From positions 186,001 to 250,000 of the forward strand of contig NZ_MAFC01000004.1 in assembly GCF_002013465.1 (NCBI RefSeq): a stretch of DNA of 64,000 nucleotides, in the 5' to 3' direction. The notes below the pieces were generated by a model. It saw only the letters and a list, made by a program, of their open reading frames with translations. It searched no databases and was not told the DNA's origin. A program made the translations under genes and the position numbers. This stretch comes from Mycobacterium sp. D16R12 (GTDB lineage Bacteria > Actinomycetota > Actinomycetes > Mycobacteriales > Mycobacteriaceae). This document shows positions 38,275 through 53,200 of this stretch, one piece after another; position 1 is the stretch's first letter, and each line of letters begins with the position of its first letter.

Positions 38275-41200
38275 TCACTCACCGCTCAACAGCTGCCGAA
38301 GCCGTCGCCCATACGTGCTGACCGATTCGTTGGTCAGCATCTCATCGTGTGTGCAGTCAAGAGATTCGATGACAACGCGGCCGGACGCATATGGCGCCCA
38401 CGACCGCGACAGGAACGAAGCGCGTTCATCGTGGTCACGCTCCGCGGAAAATATGGTGACGTCACCGTCGAAGACGCCCGGCTGGTGACGTCGGTACCTG
38501 GCGATGTTGTTCGTGACATTTTCGGCAAGCATGTCGAAAACCTGCCTGTATTGCGTGAAGTCCGCCAATCCTGCTTCCCGCAGCAGTTCTGTCAACTGCT
38601 CGTCGGTGTGCGGTTCATGCCGGGCAGATAGATCCGCCGGCATGGCCTCGTGAATGGCCGGTTGGGCATCCAGGAGGACCAGCCGCGCAACAACGCGCCC
38701 GCGCCGCCGTAGTTCGATGGCGACTTGGTGAGCAACCACCCCACCGAAAGACCAGCCCAGAAGGTGGTAGGGCCCGGCGGGAAACGCGTCCTCGATCCTG
38801 TCGGCGTAGACCTTCGCCATCTCGTGGATTGACGAAAGCTGTTCCGCCTCTTGTTGAATTCCGATGATTGGGCAATCCAGGTGGCTGCCAAGAACGCGAT
38901 ACGGCCAGCTCACACCGCCCGCGGGATGAATGCAGAACAGCGGAACGCCAGAGGCATCGTGCAACGTCTGCACGGGGACCATCGCCGGCACGTCGGCGGT
39001 GGCTGTTCCGAGTCTGCGGCTCAAGCCCGCGACGGTAGGCGCCTCGAACACGACGGGCACCGCAAGATCAGCGTCCAGCGCCGTGTTGATCGCGGCGACC
39101 AGACGCATGGCCGAAATGCTGTCCCCGCCTACGTCGAAGAAGGAGTCGTCGACCCCCACACGCTCGATACCGAGGATCTGGGCGTAGATACCTGCCAGGG
39201 TCTGCTCGGTGGGGCCTTCCGGCGCGCGGTACCGCCCAGAGGTGTACTCGGGGGGCGGCAGGGCGGCGGTGTCGAGCTTGCCGTTGACCGTCAACGGCAC
39301 GCTGTCGAGTTTCACTACCGCCGTCGGAACCATGTACGCGGGCAGGCGTGCACCCAGCTTGGTTCGGGCCTCTGCCGGGTCGGCCGTGCCGGTGATGTAT
39401 CCCACCAGCCGCTTGCCCGTGGGTTGCCCGTCTCGGGCGATCACGACGGCCTGCGTCACTCCATCCAATTCGGCCAGGGCAGATTGGATTTCGCCGAGTT
39501 CGATCCGATGCCCACGGATCTTGAGTTGTGTATCGGTACGCCCCAGGTATTGCAGCTGCCCGTCGGCGCGCCAGCGCACCAGGTCTCCGGTGCGATACAT
39601 CCGAGACCCGGATTCGCCGAATGGGCAGGCCACAAAGCGCGATGCGGTCAAACCCGCACGACGCACATACCCAGGCCCCACTCCGCGACCGGCCACATAC
39701 AACTCGCCGACAACACCGACCGATACCGGCCGCAACCACCCATCCAGGACGAACAACGCCGAACCCGGAACCGGCGATCCGATCGGCACGACGCCAGAAC
39801 CCGCGGACAGTGGCGCGCTCACCGATGCGCATACGGTGGTTTCGGTGGGGCCGTAGGCGTTGATCAGCACCCGGCCCGGCGCCCACCGATCCACCAAATC
39901 GGGCGGGCAGGCCTCCGCGCCGAGCACCAGGGCCACCGACTCCAATCCCTGCGGTGACAGCGCGCCCGCAGCCGACGGAGTCTGACACAGCACACTGACC
40001 TTTTCGGCTATCAGCAAGGCGCGGAACTCTTCCGGTGAGCGCACCACGGCGTCGGGCACCACGACCAGCCGCCCGCCGTGCAGCAGAGCACCCCAGATCT
40101 CCCACACCGAAAAGTCGAAGGAATAGGAGTGGCTCTGCGACCACACCCCCGCCGACGGGAGCCCAGAATCCAGGGACTCCAACAGCTGAGTCAGGTTGTG
40201 ATGCGTAATCGCAACGCCTTTGGGGACGCCGGTGGTGCCCGAGGTGTAGATCAGGTAAGCAGCATCCGCCGCGTCCGGCCAGGGCAGCGATGTCGGGGGC
40301 TGGACGTAGACCGCGAGGTCGCCGACGTCGATGATCACCAGATCATGACCGTCCAGCCGGGGTCGCAGGTCCGCCGAGGTGATCACCGCCACCGGCGCGG
40401 CATCCGCGAGCATGAAGTCCATCCGATCCGCCGGCAATGCCTGGTCGATGGGCAGGTACGCCGCCCCGGTCTTGAGCACCGCCAACATCGCCACGATCGC
40501 CCTTGTCGACCTCGGCAGCAAGAACGCCACGGTCTGCCCCGGGCCGACACCCCGGGAAACCAGCAAGTGCGCCAAACGATTCGACGCACGATCGAGATCC
40601 CGGTAGGTCATCGAGCGGCCCCGGGATGTGACCGCCACCGCATCCGGGGTCCGCGCAGCGTGCTGGGCGAACCGCTCCGGTATCGATGTGTGCGCGTGCA
40701 CCGGCAGGGTCAACACCGACCTGTTCGCGACCTCGTCCAGCCGGGCACGCTCTGCGTCGTCGAGCAGGTCCAGCGACGATAGTCGCCGCCCTGGGCACGC
40801 GGTCATCATCACCAGCGCACGCTGGAATCTATCGATGACCGATTCGACGGTGCCCGGGTCGAAGACATCGGTGTCGTACTCGACCCGAAGCCTGAGCTCC
40901 CGCCCGGGCTGGGCTTGCATCGTCAAGGGGTAGTGGGTGGATTCCCGGCTGATCACATCGCTGACGGCCAACTCCTGATCAGCCAGCGCCACACCGGTAT
41001 CGGTCGGATAGTTCTCAAAGGCGAAGAGTGTGTCGAAGAGCTGATCGTGGCCGGTGACGCGATGGATTTCATGGAGCGTGAGGTGCTGGTGATCCAGCGT
41101 GTGGTTGTAGGCACCCTGCAGCTGCGTCAGCAGATCAGAGGTGGTTGTCGTCGCGGTGATGTGGGCGCGCACCGGCACCGTGTTAATCAGCAGGCCCACC

Positions 41201-44200
41201 ATGGATTCCGCGCCGGGCACCTCGGCCGACCTACCCGAGACCGTGGTACCGAACGCGATGTCGCTCTGCCCTGTCAACGAGGTCACCACGAGCGCCCAGG
41301 CCGCCTGCAACACCGTGTTGACGGTCGTGCGAGACGAACGCGCCAACGCGCCCACGGCCTGAACGGTGTCGGTGGGCAATTCGCGTGATCGGCTGGCGCG
41401 CGGCCCCCGCCCTGATCCGTGTCCCGGATTCACCAGGGCCGGGGTATCAAAGTGCTCGAACACCTCGCCCCAGGCAATGCCCGCGGCCTCGGTATCCCGA
41501 CCGGCCAGCCAGGTCACAAAGTCTCGGTAAGACGCCGCCACCGGTAACCGTTGCCCGTAATAGCCGGCGAAGATCTCACCGAGCAGGATCGGCATCGACC
41601 AACCGTCGAGCACAATGTGATGGTTGGAGAGCACCAGCCGATGCCGGTCGGCAGAGGTTCGGATCAGCGCGACGCGGAAGGGCGACTGGTGGGCAAGGTC
41701 GCACACCGCGGCCCGCTCGGTCGCACACACCTGGTCGACCCGCGCATCCACATCACCGTCGACATCGCCCAAATCAAAGGCACGCCAAACAATGACGGGA
41801 TCAGCCGGGATGATCTGCACCGGCTCGTCGAACTCATCGCAGAATCGGGCGTCGAGATGGGGATGGCGGGTGATAACCGCCTGTATCGCATCACGCAGGC
41901 GACGCTGGTCGAGTGGCCCCCTCAGTCCGATGTTCATCTGCACCGCGTACAGATCACCGCTGCCCCGTACCGCGTTGGCGTGGAAGAGAAGTCCCTGCTG
42001 CAGGGGTGTCAACGGCAACACATCGGCGATGCGGTGCCGCCGTGAGAGTTCGTCGATCTGTCGTTGACACAAGCGTGCCGGCTCGATGTCCGACGGCGTC
42101 AGTCCTCCCCCACCACAGCGCACCAGCGTGCAGATCCCGGCCAGCGCCTCGAACCACAACCTGCTCAGTCGGCGTACCTGATCTTCGTCGAGAACCGAAG
42201 GTGCCCAGGTCCAGTCTGCATGCAGGCGGGGCCCATTCGCCGTATCGATGGTCACCGCGTTGAGTTCCACGGTGTGCATGAGCGGCATGGGTATCGCCGT
42301 GGCGACACCGGTGACCGATGCGCCGTCCTCGCATATCCGCCAGCCATATCCGGGCACATCGGCTCCCGATGCGCCTTGACGGCCGAAGTAGTTGAACCCG
42401 ATCGGCGGGTCGGCGCCGTCCAGGTCGATATCGGCATTCAGGTAACGCAGCGCACCGTAGGCCAACCCGTCGGGATGCGCACGGAGCTGCTCCTTGGCAT
42501 CCTTGATCACCGCGTCGAGCGGGGCCTCCCCTGCACCGACCTGCGACCAGTCGAGACCGGAAACTGACAGCGATACTGGGTATTTAGCCGTGAACCACCC
42601 GACAGTGCGTGACAAGTCGATATCCGCGGCGAGTTCTTCCTGGCGTCCGTGGCCCTCCACGTCGATGCCCACCACCGCTTCGCCACCCACGAATTCCGCT
42701 GCGGCAAGGGCAAAAGCGATCAAGAGGATCTCGTGCACCCGGGCGTGGAACGCTGCGGGCACCTCGGCCAACAGCGCCCGGGTGGTCTCGGCGTCGTCCA
42801 GCGTTACCGACAAACGCCCGGCGCCGGCGTAGGTGTCGGTGGCGGGTTGCAGGGCAGGGAACGCCGGCGGAGCACTCGCAATCCGTTGCCATACCTGATA
42901 CTGGGAAACAACTTCCGGAATCCGCGCGTACTCACCGAGAAGCTCCGACCACCGCGTGAATGAGGTCCCGCCCGCGGGCAAGTCCACCGGATACCCGCCG
43001 CGGTGTTGCGCCCATGCGATGTTCAGATCTTCCAACAGGATCAGCCAGGACACGGCGTCAACCGCCAGGTGATGAATGATCACCACCAGCTGACCGGTGG
43101 ATGCAACCCACAGCGCGCTGAGCATGGCCCCAGCCTTCGGGTTCAACCGTGATCTCGCCTGGACCACGCTCCGATCCGAGAGCTCATCCACCGTTTGCAG
43201 GCAGTCGCGGGCGTCCACCGAACCCACCTCGGGAACCGCCAGCGACCACCCACCCTCGTGTTGGTCGATCTGGAGGCGCAACATGGCGTGACGATTCAGT
43301 AAGGCCTGCAACATGATCAATACGTCGTCCGCGCCTGCGCCGGGCGGAGCCTGCACCACCATCGTCTGGTTGAACTGGTCCACCGGGCCGTCCACGCCCT
43401 GCAACCAACGCACGATCGGGGTCGGGTTCACCGGTCCGATGCCTTCGTCCACCGGACGCTTCGTGCCGTCGTCCAAGGTGACGACCCGGGCCAACCGGGC
43501 GACGGTCTGCTCGACAAAGATGTCCCGCGGGCGGCACGTCAGACCGGCGGCACGTGCGCGCGCGACCACCTGCATCGACAGAATGCTGTCTCCGCCGAGC
43601 TCGAAGAACGACTCGTCCGCACCGACCCGTTCGAGCCCGAGCACCTGGGCGTAAATACCGGCCAAGAGTTCCTCGACCGGGCTCTCCGGGGCCCGGTACT
43701 GCCCAGAGATGTACTCGGGTGCCGACAACGCGCGTGTATCGAGCTTTCCATTGGGGGTGAGCGGCACTTCATCCAGATGGACCACCGCGGCCGGCACCAT
43801 ATAGACCGGCAGCCGGTCGGACAGCGCGACGCGCGCCTCGGCCGGATCCGCGGTGCCGGTGATGTAGCCGACCAGCCGCTTGTCGCCCGGCCGGTCCTCG
43901 CGAGCAATCACCACGGCCGACGCCACCCCGGCCAGACTGGCCAGGGCAGCGCGGATTTCGCCGAGTTCAACGCGATATCCGCGGATCTTGACCTGCTCGT
44001 CGGCGCGGCCCAAGTAGTCCAGCTGCCCGTCCGCGCGCCACCGCACAAGATCCCCGGTGCGATACATGCGCATCCCGGTGCCGCCGAACGGGCACGCCAC
44101 GAACCTCGACGCCGTCAAGCCGGCCCGGCGCCAGTACCCGACCCCGACACCCGCCCCGGCCACATACAGCTCACCGACCACTCCAGCGGGCGCTGGACAC

Positions 44201-47200
44201 ATCGACCCGTCCAGCACGAACAGCGCCGCCCCTGGTACCGGCGACCCGATCGGCACACCGTGTGGTCCCGCCGATTCCGCCTTCAGGGGCGCGCTGACAG
44301 CCGCATAGATGGCGGCCTCCGTGGGCCCATAGGCGTTGAGCATCAGCCGTCCCCGACCCCAACGGTCAACCAGCTCGGCGGGGCAGGCCTCACCGGCCAC
44401 CACCAGCGCCACCGATTCCAGGCCTTCTGCGGCGAGCATTCCGGCGGCCGAGGGGGTTTGACTGAGCACGGTGACCTGCTCGGAGACAAGGAGCGCGTGG
44501 AACTCTTCGGGAGATCGCTCCATCTCTTCTGGTACCACCACGAGCCGCCCGCCGTGCAGCAACGCACCGAAGATCTCCGATACCGAGACGTCGAAGGCCA
44601 ACGAATGCCACTGCGACCACACGCCCGCCTGCGGCAGGCACATGCCGGTCGATGCCACTAGCTGCGTCACGTTCTGATGCGTGACCGCAACGCCTTTGGG
44701 CAGGCCTGTGGTGCCCGAGGTGTAGATCAGGTAGGCGATGTCACTCGAGGACGGCACCGGCAAGTCCGTGCCATGCTGCGTCCGCACTGTGCCGTCGCTG
44801 ACATCGTTGACATCGACGACGACCACGTCCCGGCCGTCAAACCTCTCGGCCAGATCTACGGTGCTGATCACCACCGACGGCGCGGCGTCATCGAGCATGA
44901 ATTCGACACGGGCCCCCGGCAACCCCGGATCGATCGGTAGATATGCCGCACCGATCTTCAGCACCGCCAGGATCGCCATGATGGCCTCTGCCGAGCGCGG
45001 AATCAGCAGCGCCACACACTGTCCAGGACCAGCACCATGGCTTATGAGCAAGTGCGCCAGCCGGTTTGCGGCCTCGTCCAGCTCCCGGTAGGTCATGGAC
45101 CGACCGGCGCAGGTCAGTGCCACTGCCGAGGGTATGCGCGTCGCCTGTTCGGCGAAAAGTGCCGGAATCGACTTCGACATTGACGGTTCGGCCAGTACCG
45201 CGCGGTTCCCGATCTCATCCAGCCGCACGTGTTCGGCGTCGTCGAGCAGATCCACCGACGACAGCGATCGGGTCGGATCTGCGGTCATGGCCACCAGTAC
45301 TCGCCGCAGCCGATCGGCCAGCGCCCGGATGCTGCTCGCCTCGAAGACGTCGGTGCGGTACTCCACTCTGCCGCTGATTCCGGCGGGATCGCCGGTATCA
45401 CTCCAGCGTTCGGACAGCGAGAATGTCAGGTCCATCCGGGCCGACTGTGTATCCGCCGGTAGCGGTGTGGCCTGAACATCGCCCAGACAGAGCCGGGCCG
45501 CCGGATCGGCGGAGTTTCCGGGCAGGTTCTGCCAGGCCAACATCACTTGAACCAACGGATGATGACTCAGTGATCGGGTGGGGTTGAGTCGCTCCACCAG
45601 CAATTCGAAAGGCACATCCTGGTTCTCGAAAGCGGCCAGACTGCGTGTACGCACCTGGGCCAGCAGTTCGGCGAAGGTCGGGTCTCCGGCTGTGTCTACC
45701 CGGAGTACCAAGGTGTTGACGAAGAAGCCCACCAACTCATCGAGCGCGGGATCACGCCGGCCGGCGATCGGGAAGCCCACCGCGACATCATCACCGGCAC
45801 TGATCTTCGCGAGCAGCAGCGCCAACGCGGCTTGTATCACCATGAAGCTGGTCGCGTTGTGTTCGCGTGCCACCTGCCGAACCTGCCGCTGCAGCTCTGC
45901 CGGCCAGTTGATCTCCACCGTGGCACCGCGCTGATCGGCCATCAGTGGGTAGGGCCGATCCGTGGGTAGCTGTATCCGGTCCGGCATCCCCGCCAACGCG
46001 TCCTCCCAATAGGACAGTTGCGCCGCGAGACGACTACCGCGATCATCGACGGCACCGAATTGCGCACGCTGCCACAAGGTGTAGTCGATGTACTGCACCG
46101 CCAGCGGCTCCCAACCCGGGGCCTGCCCAGCGCACCGGCTCGTGTAGGCCACCCCCATGTCACGCATCAGCGGAGTGATCGACCAACCATCTGCGGCGAT
46201 ATGGTGCACCACCGCAGCCAGCACGTGTTCATCTTCGGAGATACGGAAAAGCCTGGCCCGCAGCGGAATCTCGGACTCCAGGTCGAACGCGTGGGATGCT
46301 ACCTCCGCAACGGCCTCAGTCAATCTGCTGGTCGACCAGCCCACCGCATCAACGGCCCCCCAGCCGAAATCGGCACGCTCTATCGGCACCACCAGCTGTT
46401 GTGGAGTTCCGTTGGACGCCGCGAACAACGTACGCAGGCTCTCATGGCGGGCCACCACATCGGCAAGTGCCGTACCCAACGCTTCGGCATCAAGGGGGCC
46501 ATTGAGCCGCAACGCGGCCGCGATGTTGTACACCGGCGACGGCCCCTGCAACTGATCGACAAGCCATAACCGATTCTGCGCGAACGACAACGGCACCACC
46601 TCGGGCCGCGCACCGGCCATCAACGGCTCCAGTCCGCCCGTACCCGCACCGATACGAGGCACCAGCTGGGCAACCGTAGGGGCCTCGAACACCGCGCCGA
46701 CCGGAAGATCGGCGTCAAGGGCCGTATTGATCGCCGCAATCAGGCGCATCGCCGAAATACTGTCGCCACCAAGGTCGAAGAACGATTCATCGATGCCAAC
46801 CCGCACGACTCCGAGCACGTGGGCATAGATGCCGGCGAGGATTTCCTCGGTAGGACTGGTGGGGCCACGGTACTCACCCGCGCTGTACTCGGGAGTCGGC
46901 AATGCCCGTTTGTCGAGCTTGCCGTTAGGGGTCACCGGCAGCTCCGTCAGCACCACCACTGCGGCCGGAACCATGTAGGCCGGCAGTCGCTCGGCCAGCG
47001 CGGCCCGTGCCCGGCCCGGATCCGCCGATCCGGTGACGTAACCGACCAATCGTTTCTCACCGGGCCGGTCTTCCCGAACGATCACCTCCGCAGCCTGCAC
47101 TCCGTCCACATCGGCAAGGGCGGCCTGGATCTCACCGAGTTCTATGCGGTACCCACGGATCTTGACCTGCTCATCGGCTCGGCCCACGTACTGCAGCTGC

Positions 47201-50200
47201 CCATCTCCGCCCCAGCGCACCAGATCCCCCGTCCGGTACATGCGCACCCCGGGTGCGCCGAACGGGCAGGCGACAAACCGCGACGCGGTAAGCGCGGCCC
47301 GGTTCACATACCCACAACCGACACCGCGACCGGCCACGTACAACTCGCCGATCACCCCATCCGGCAAGGGGCGCATCCATTCGTCGAGCACAAACAACGC
47401 CGCTCCCGGCACCGGGGAACCGATCGGTGCCGCGCCCGGGCCCTCGGCCACAGGTGCGCTCATCGATGCGAAGATCGTTGTCTCGGTGGGCCCGTAGCCA
47501 TTGAACACGGCGCGCCCCGCCGCCCACCGAGCCACTAACTCCGACGAGATGGGTTCCCCACCCATCACCAGCGCGGCCGCGTCAAGCCCCTCCGGAGACA
47601 ACATCCGCACCGCCGAAGGAGTCTGGCTGAGCACAGTGACCTTTTCAGCGATCAGCAGCGCGTGGAAGTCCTTCGGCGAGTGCGCCACGGCGTCGGGCAC
47701 CACGACCAGCCGCCCACCGTGCAGCAGTGCACCCCAGATCTCCCACACCGAGAAGTCGAACGCATAGGAATGGAACTGCGCCCACACCTGACTCGGAGTC
47801 AACTCCACGCCGACAGCGCGCGCGTCGAACATCCGCGTCACGTTCTGGTGGGTGACAGCCATGCCCTTGGGGACACCCGTCGTGCCCGATGTGTAGATGA
47901 TGTGGGCAAGATCATCAGGATTCGGCACCGGCGGCGCGGTGCGGGGTTGGGCGCCCTCGGTGGCGCTGTGGACATCGACGACAGGAAGCCCGTGTCCGGT
48001 GAACCGATCGGCCAGCGCCGTCGTGGTCACTGCGGCAACGGGTTCCGCATCGTCCATCATGAAATCGATTCGCGCGCAAGGATACACGGGGTCGATCGGC
48101 AGGTACGCCGCCCCGGACTTGAGCACCGCCAAGATCGCCACGATCGCCTCCGACGAGCGGGGAAACAGCAGCGCCACACATCGGCCCGGGCCAGCACCAT
48201 GACTGATCAGCAAGTGCGCCAGCCGGTTTGCGGCCTCGTCCAGCTCCCGGTAAGTCATGGACCGGTTCCGGAAGGTGATCGCCACCGCCCCCGGGGCGCG
48301 GACCACTTGCTCACCGAACAAGGTGGGGATCGACACCTCGGTCGACGCCTCCGACAACACGGCGCGGGCACCCCAACTGTCCAGCCGTGCGTGCTCGGCG
48401 GCGTTCAACACATCGGTGGTGGAAAGTCTTTGTCCCGGGTCCGTCGTCATGCTCGCCAGTACGCGCTGGAAGCGCTGCACCAACGTTTCGATGGTGTCCG
48501 GATGGAAGACATCGGTGTCGTATTCGATGCGCAGGCCCAACTGCTCGCCCGGCTGTGCTTGGAAGGTCAGCGGATAGTGCGTGGATTCCCGGCTGGCGAT
48601 ATCGGTGATGGACAGCTCGCGCCCACCCTCCAAGGCGGTCTTCTCGATCGGATAGTTCTCGAAGGCGAAGAGGGTGTCGAAGAGCCTCTCGTGCCCGGTG
48701 ATGCGGTGAATCTCCCCCAAGGCCAGGTGCTCATGCTCGAGTGTGTCGTTGTGAGCCTTCTGCAACTGCGCCAACAGATCCACGGTGGTGGTGGTCGCGC
48801 CGATGTTGGCACGTACCGGCACCGTATTGATCATCAGGCCGATCATTGATTCGGCTCCGGGCACCTCGACCGGCCTGCCCGCGACGGTGGTCCCGAACAC
48901 GACATCGTGCCGTCCGGTCAGCCAGCACAGCAGCTGCGCGAAGCCAGCCTGCAGTACGACGTTCACCGTGGTGTGGCACGAGCGCGCCAACTCTCCGATG
49001 GCATGTGAAAGCTCGGCGGGCAGCTGAATCAGTTCGGCTCTTTGCATTCCGCGTGTGGACCGATCCTGTGGGTCAACCAGCGTCGGATGGTGAAAGCCCG
49101 CCAACACCTCGTCCCACACCACGCGCGCGGCATCGCGATCCCTGGCGCCGAGCCAGGTGATGAAGCGTCGGTAGGGCGCGGGCGGGGGCAACCGCTCCGC
49201 GTAGTACCCGGCGAATATCTCTCCCAGCAGGATGGGCAACGACCACCCGTCCAGCACGATGTGATGGTTGGTCAGCACGAGCCGGTATCTGTTCGTCGAT
49301 GTGCGGATCAACGCGACCCGGAATGCCGACCGGTTGCCCAGGTCGCACACCGCGGCACGTTCGGCCGCACACAACAACGGGATCCGGGTGTCCACATCGC
49401 CGTCGAACTCGAGGTATTGCCAGGGCACCGCGGGATCTGCCGGGATGATCTGCACCGGCTCGTCGAACTGGTCGCAGAATCGGGCCACCAGATGCGGATG
49501 CCGAGCAATCATCGTCCGCACCGCATCGTGCAGGCGTTGTGTATCGAGGGGACCGGTCAGGGTGAAGTCCAGCTGTCCCGCATAAAGATCGTCGCCGCCC
49601 GCCGCGGTCCTGGCGTGGAAGAGCAGGCCCTGCTGCACCGGAGTCAGCGGCAAAATGTCGGCCACGCGGTCTCGCTGCGCCAGCTCATCGATCTGCGCTT
49701 GGCTCAGCCGGGCCGGTGCGATATCCGATGGGGTCAGTCCACCGCCGCCAGCCCGGACATGAGCGCAGATTCCCGCCAGGGCCTGGAACCACAGACGACT
49801 CAGCCGACTGATCTGTCCGTGGTCGAGAACCGACGGTGCCCATGTCCAATTCGCGTGTAGCCGCGGGCCGGTGTCGCTGTCGATGGTGACCGCGGTGAGT
49901 TCCACGGTGTGCGGTAGCGGCATCGGTATCGCGTTCACCGCCCTGGTGGCTGACCAGTCCTGTGGTCCGGGCCGCCACAGGTCCTCGGAGAGTTCGGCCG
50001 CGCGGCCCTGGCGCCCCAGGTAGTTGAACCCGATCGTCGGGTCCGCGCCCTGCACGTGGGCGGCGGTATTCAGGTAGCGCAGCAATCCGTAGGTCAGTGG
50101 ATGCGGAAGCGCGCGAAGCTGCTCCTTGGCGCCCTTGATCACGCCACCGAGTGCAGGCTGTCCGTCGACGACCTGCGCCCAGTCCAGGCCGGAAACCGTA

Positions 50201-53200
50201 AGCGATACAGGATATTTTGCGGTGAACCACCCCACCGTGCGGGACAGGTCAGTACCCTCGGCGAGTTCCTCCTGGCGCCCGTGACTCTCGACGTCGATGC
50301 CGATCGCCCCGCCGGTTTCCACGAATTCCGCGGTGGCCAAGGCGAAAGCGATCAGCAGAATCTCGTGCGTCCCGGCATGGAATGCCGCGGGTACCTCGCC
50401 GAGCAACATGCTGGTGGTCTCGGCGTCCAACTCGGCGGCGTGGTGCCCGGCGGTGGCAAAAGTGTCTGTCTCGGGATGCAGCGCGGGCAGCGCCTGCGGC
50501 GTGGCCGCTACCGCATTCCAGATGCCCGCGTGACCAACAACTTCCGGAGAGGTCGCGCGTTCGGCGAGCAGCGACGCCCACTGAGCGAATGAGGTGCCCG
50601 CGACGGGCAAGGTCATCGCCTGACCGGCGCGGTGCCGTACCCACGCGACGTTCAGGTCCTCCAGCAAGATCCGCCAGGACACGGCATCGACGGACAGGTG
50701 ATGGATGATGACCACCAATTGCCGGGCGGGGGCGACCCACAGTGCACTGAGCATCACACCGGCTTGCGGATTCAGCCGCGAACGTGCCTGCACCACGGCA
50801 TCATCGGATAATTGGTCCACCGATTGCAGGCAGTCCCGGGCGTCCACTGACCCGGCCTCGGGCACCGTCAGTATCCAGTCGTTCTCGTCCTGTTCAACAC
50901 GCAATCGCAACATGGCGTGTCGATTCAGTAAGGCCTGCAACATCATCACCACATCGGCCTCGCCGACCCCAGTGGGAGCCTGCACCAGCATCGTCTGGTT
51001 GAACTCGTCGATCGGCCCATCGCAGGCCTGCAGCCAGCGCATGATCGGAGTGGCCAGCACCGGCCCAATGCCCTCATCGATCGGAGCTGCCGGCCCCTGT
51101 GCCGCGTCAACCACACGAGCAAGCCGGGCGACGGTCTGTTCGACGAAGATATCCCGCGGCCGACACGTCAGACCGGCGGCGCGCGCCCTCGTCACCACCT
51201 GCATCGACGAAATGCTGTCCCCGCCGAGCTCGAAGAAGGATTCGTCGACTCCGACGCGTTCGAGCCCGAGGACCTGCGCGTAGATGCCTGCCAGAACCTC
51301 TTCGATCGCGGTGTCAGGAGCGCGATACCGATCGAGGTCCTGATACGTCGGTGCAGGCAGCGCGCGAATGTCGAGCTTGCCGTTCGGGGTGAGCGGCAGC
51401 GCATCGAGCACCACGACCGCTGCCGGGATCATGTAAGCCGGAAGCTGATCGGACAGCGCGGCGCGTGCCGCGGTGGGGTCGGCGTTACCGATGACGTAGC
51501 CGACCAGACGCCTGTCGCCCGGCCGGTCTTCTCTCGCGATGACGACCGCCTGATCCACACCGTCGAGCCCGGCAAGCGCGGCCCCCACGTCGCCGAGTTC
51601 GATACGGTAGCCACGAATCTTGACCTGCTCGTCGGCACGTCCCAGGTAATCGAGCTGACCATCGGCGCGCCAGCGCACTAGGTCTCCGGTGCGATACATC
51701 CGCACCCCGGTTTGGCCGAACGGGCATGCCACGAAACGCGAGGCGGTCAGCGCGGCGCGACCGAGATACCCGGCGGCCACGCCTTCGCCCGCCACATACA
51801 GCTCGCCGACGACCCCGGCGGGCACCCGTCGCAGCGATTCATCCAGTACGAACAACGCGGCTCCGGGGACCGGTGCGCCGATCGGCGGTGTTCCGGAGCC
51901 CGCGGTGAGCGGTGCGCTGATCGCCACACACATCGTGGTCTCGGTCGGACCATAGGCATTGACCATCACCCGTCCCGGCGCCCACCGATCCACCACCTCC
52001 GTGGGGCAGGCCTCACCGGCGACCACCACGGCCATTGACTCCAGGCCCGTCGAGGCGAGCGCGCCCGCCGCCGAGGGGGTCTGGCTCAGCACGCTGACCT
52101 GTTCGGCAACCAGTAATGCGTGAAGATCATCGGGCGAACGCGTGACATCTTCGGGCACCACGACAAGTCGCCCACCGTGTAACAACGCACCGAATATCTC
52201 CCACACCGACACGTCGAATGACAGCGAATGCCACTGCGACCACACCCTTCCCGGGGGCAGGCCGGAGTCCCCTGCCGCCAGCAGCTGGGTCACATTGTGG
52301 TGCGTGACCGCAACCCCCTTGGAAACACCCGTGGTGCCGGAGGTGTAGATCACGTACGCAATGTCATCGGGCGCCGGTATAGACAGGGCCGTGCACGGGT
52401 GGGCATCGATGCAAGGATCGTCGAGGTCGATGACGGCCACGCCGTGCACCGTGATCCGGTCGCCCAGATCCGCGGTGCTGATCGCCACGACGGGCGCGGC
52501 GTCGGTGAGTACGAACCCCGTCCGGGCCGCAGGCAAACCTGGGTCCAGGGGCAGGTAGGCCGCTCCGGATTTGAGCACCGCCATGATCGCCACGATGGCT
52601 CGCTCCGAACGCGACAACATGAGGGCCACACACCGACCGGGGCCAGCGCCCTGTTCAACAAGCAAGCGTGCCAGTCTGTTCGATGCCTCATCGAGATCCC
52701 GGTACGTCATGGATCGGCCCTGGAAGGTCAGCGCCATCGCATCGGGAGTGGACGCGGCCCGTTCGGCGAATACCTCCGGAACCGACGTCCACGCCGCCGC
52801 GGGGCCGGCCAGCGCCGCCCGATTTCCGATGGCATCCAGATACGCGTGTTCGGCGTCGTCGAGCAGATCGACCGAGGAGACCCGCAGGTCCGGGTCGGCG
52901 GCCATCGCCATCAATACCCGCCGCAGCCGGGCGATCAGTGCCTCGATGGTTCGCGCGTCGAACACATCGGTGCGGTACTCCACAGTCCCGCCGATTCCGG
53001 CGTGATCACCGGAATCGCTCCAGCGCTCTCCGAGTGAGAACACCAAATCCATCCGGGCGGTGTGGGTATCGACCGGAAGCGGAGTGATCCGAGCATCACC
53101 CAGGGACAGCCCGGCCGCGGGATCGGCCTGCCCGGCGAAGTTCTGCCACGCCAACGTCACCTGCACCAGTGGGTGGTGCGTCAGTGATCGAGTCGGGTTG

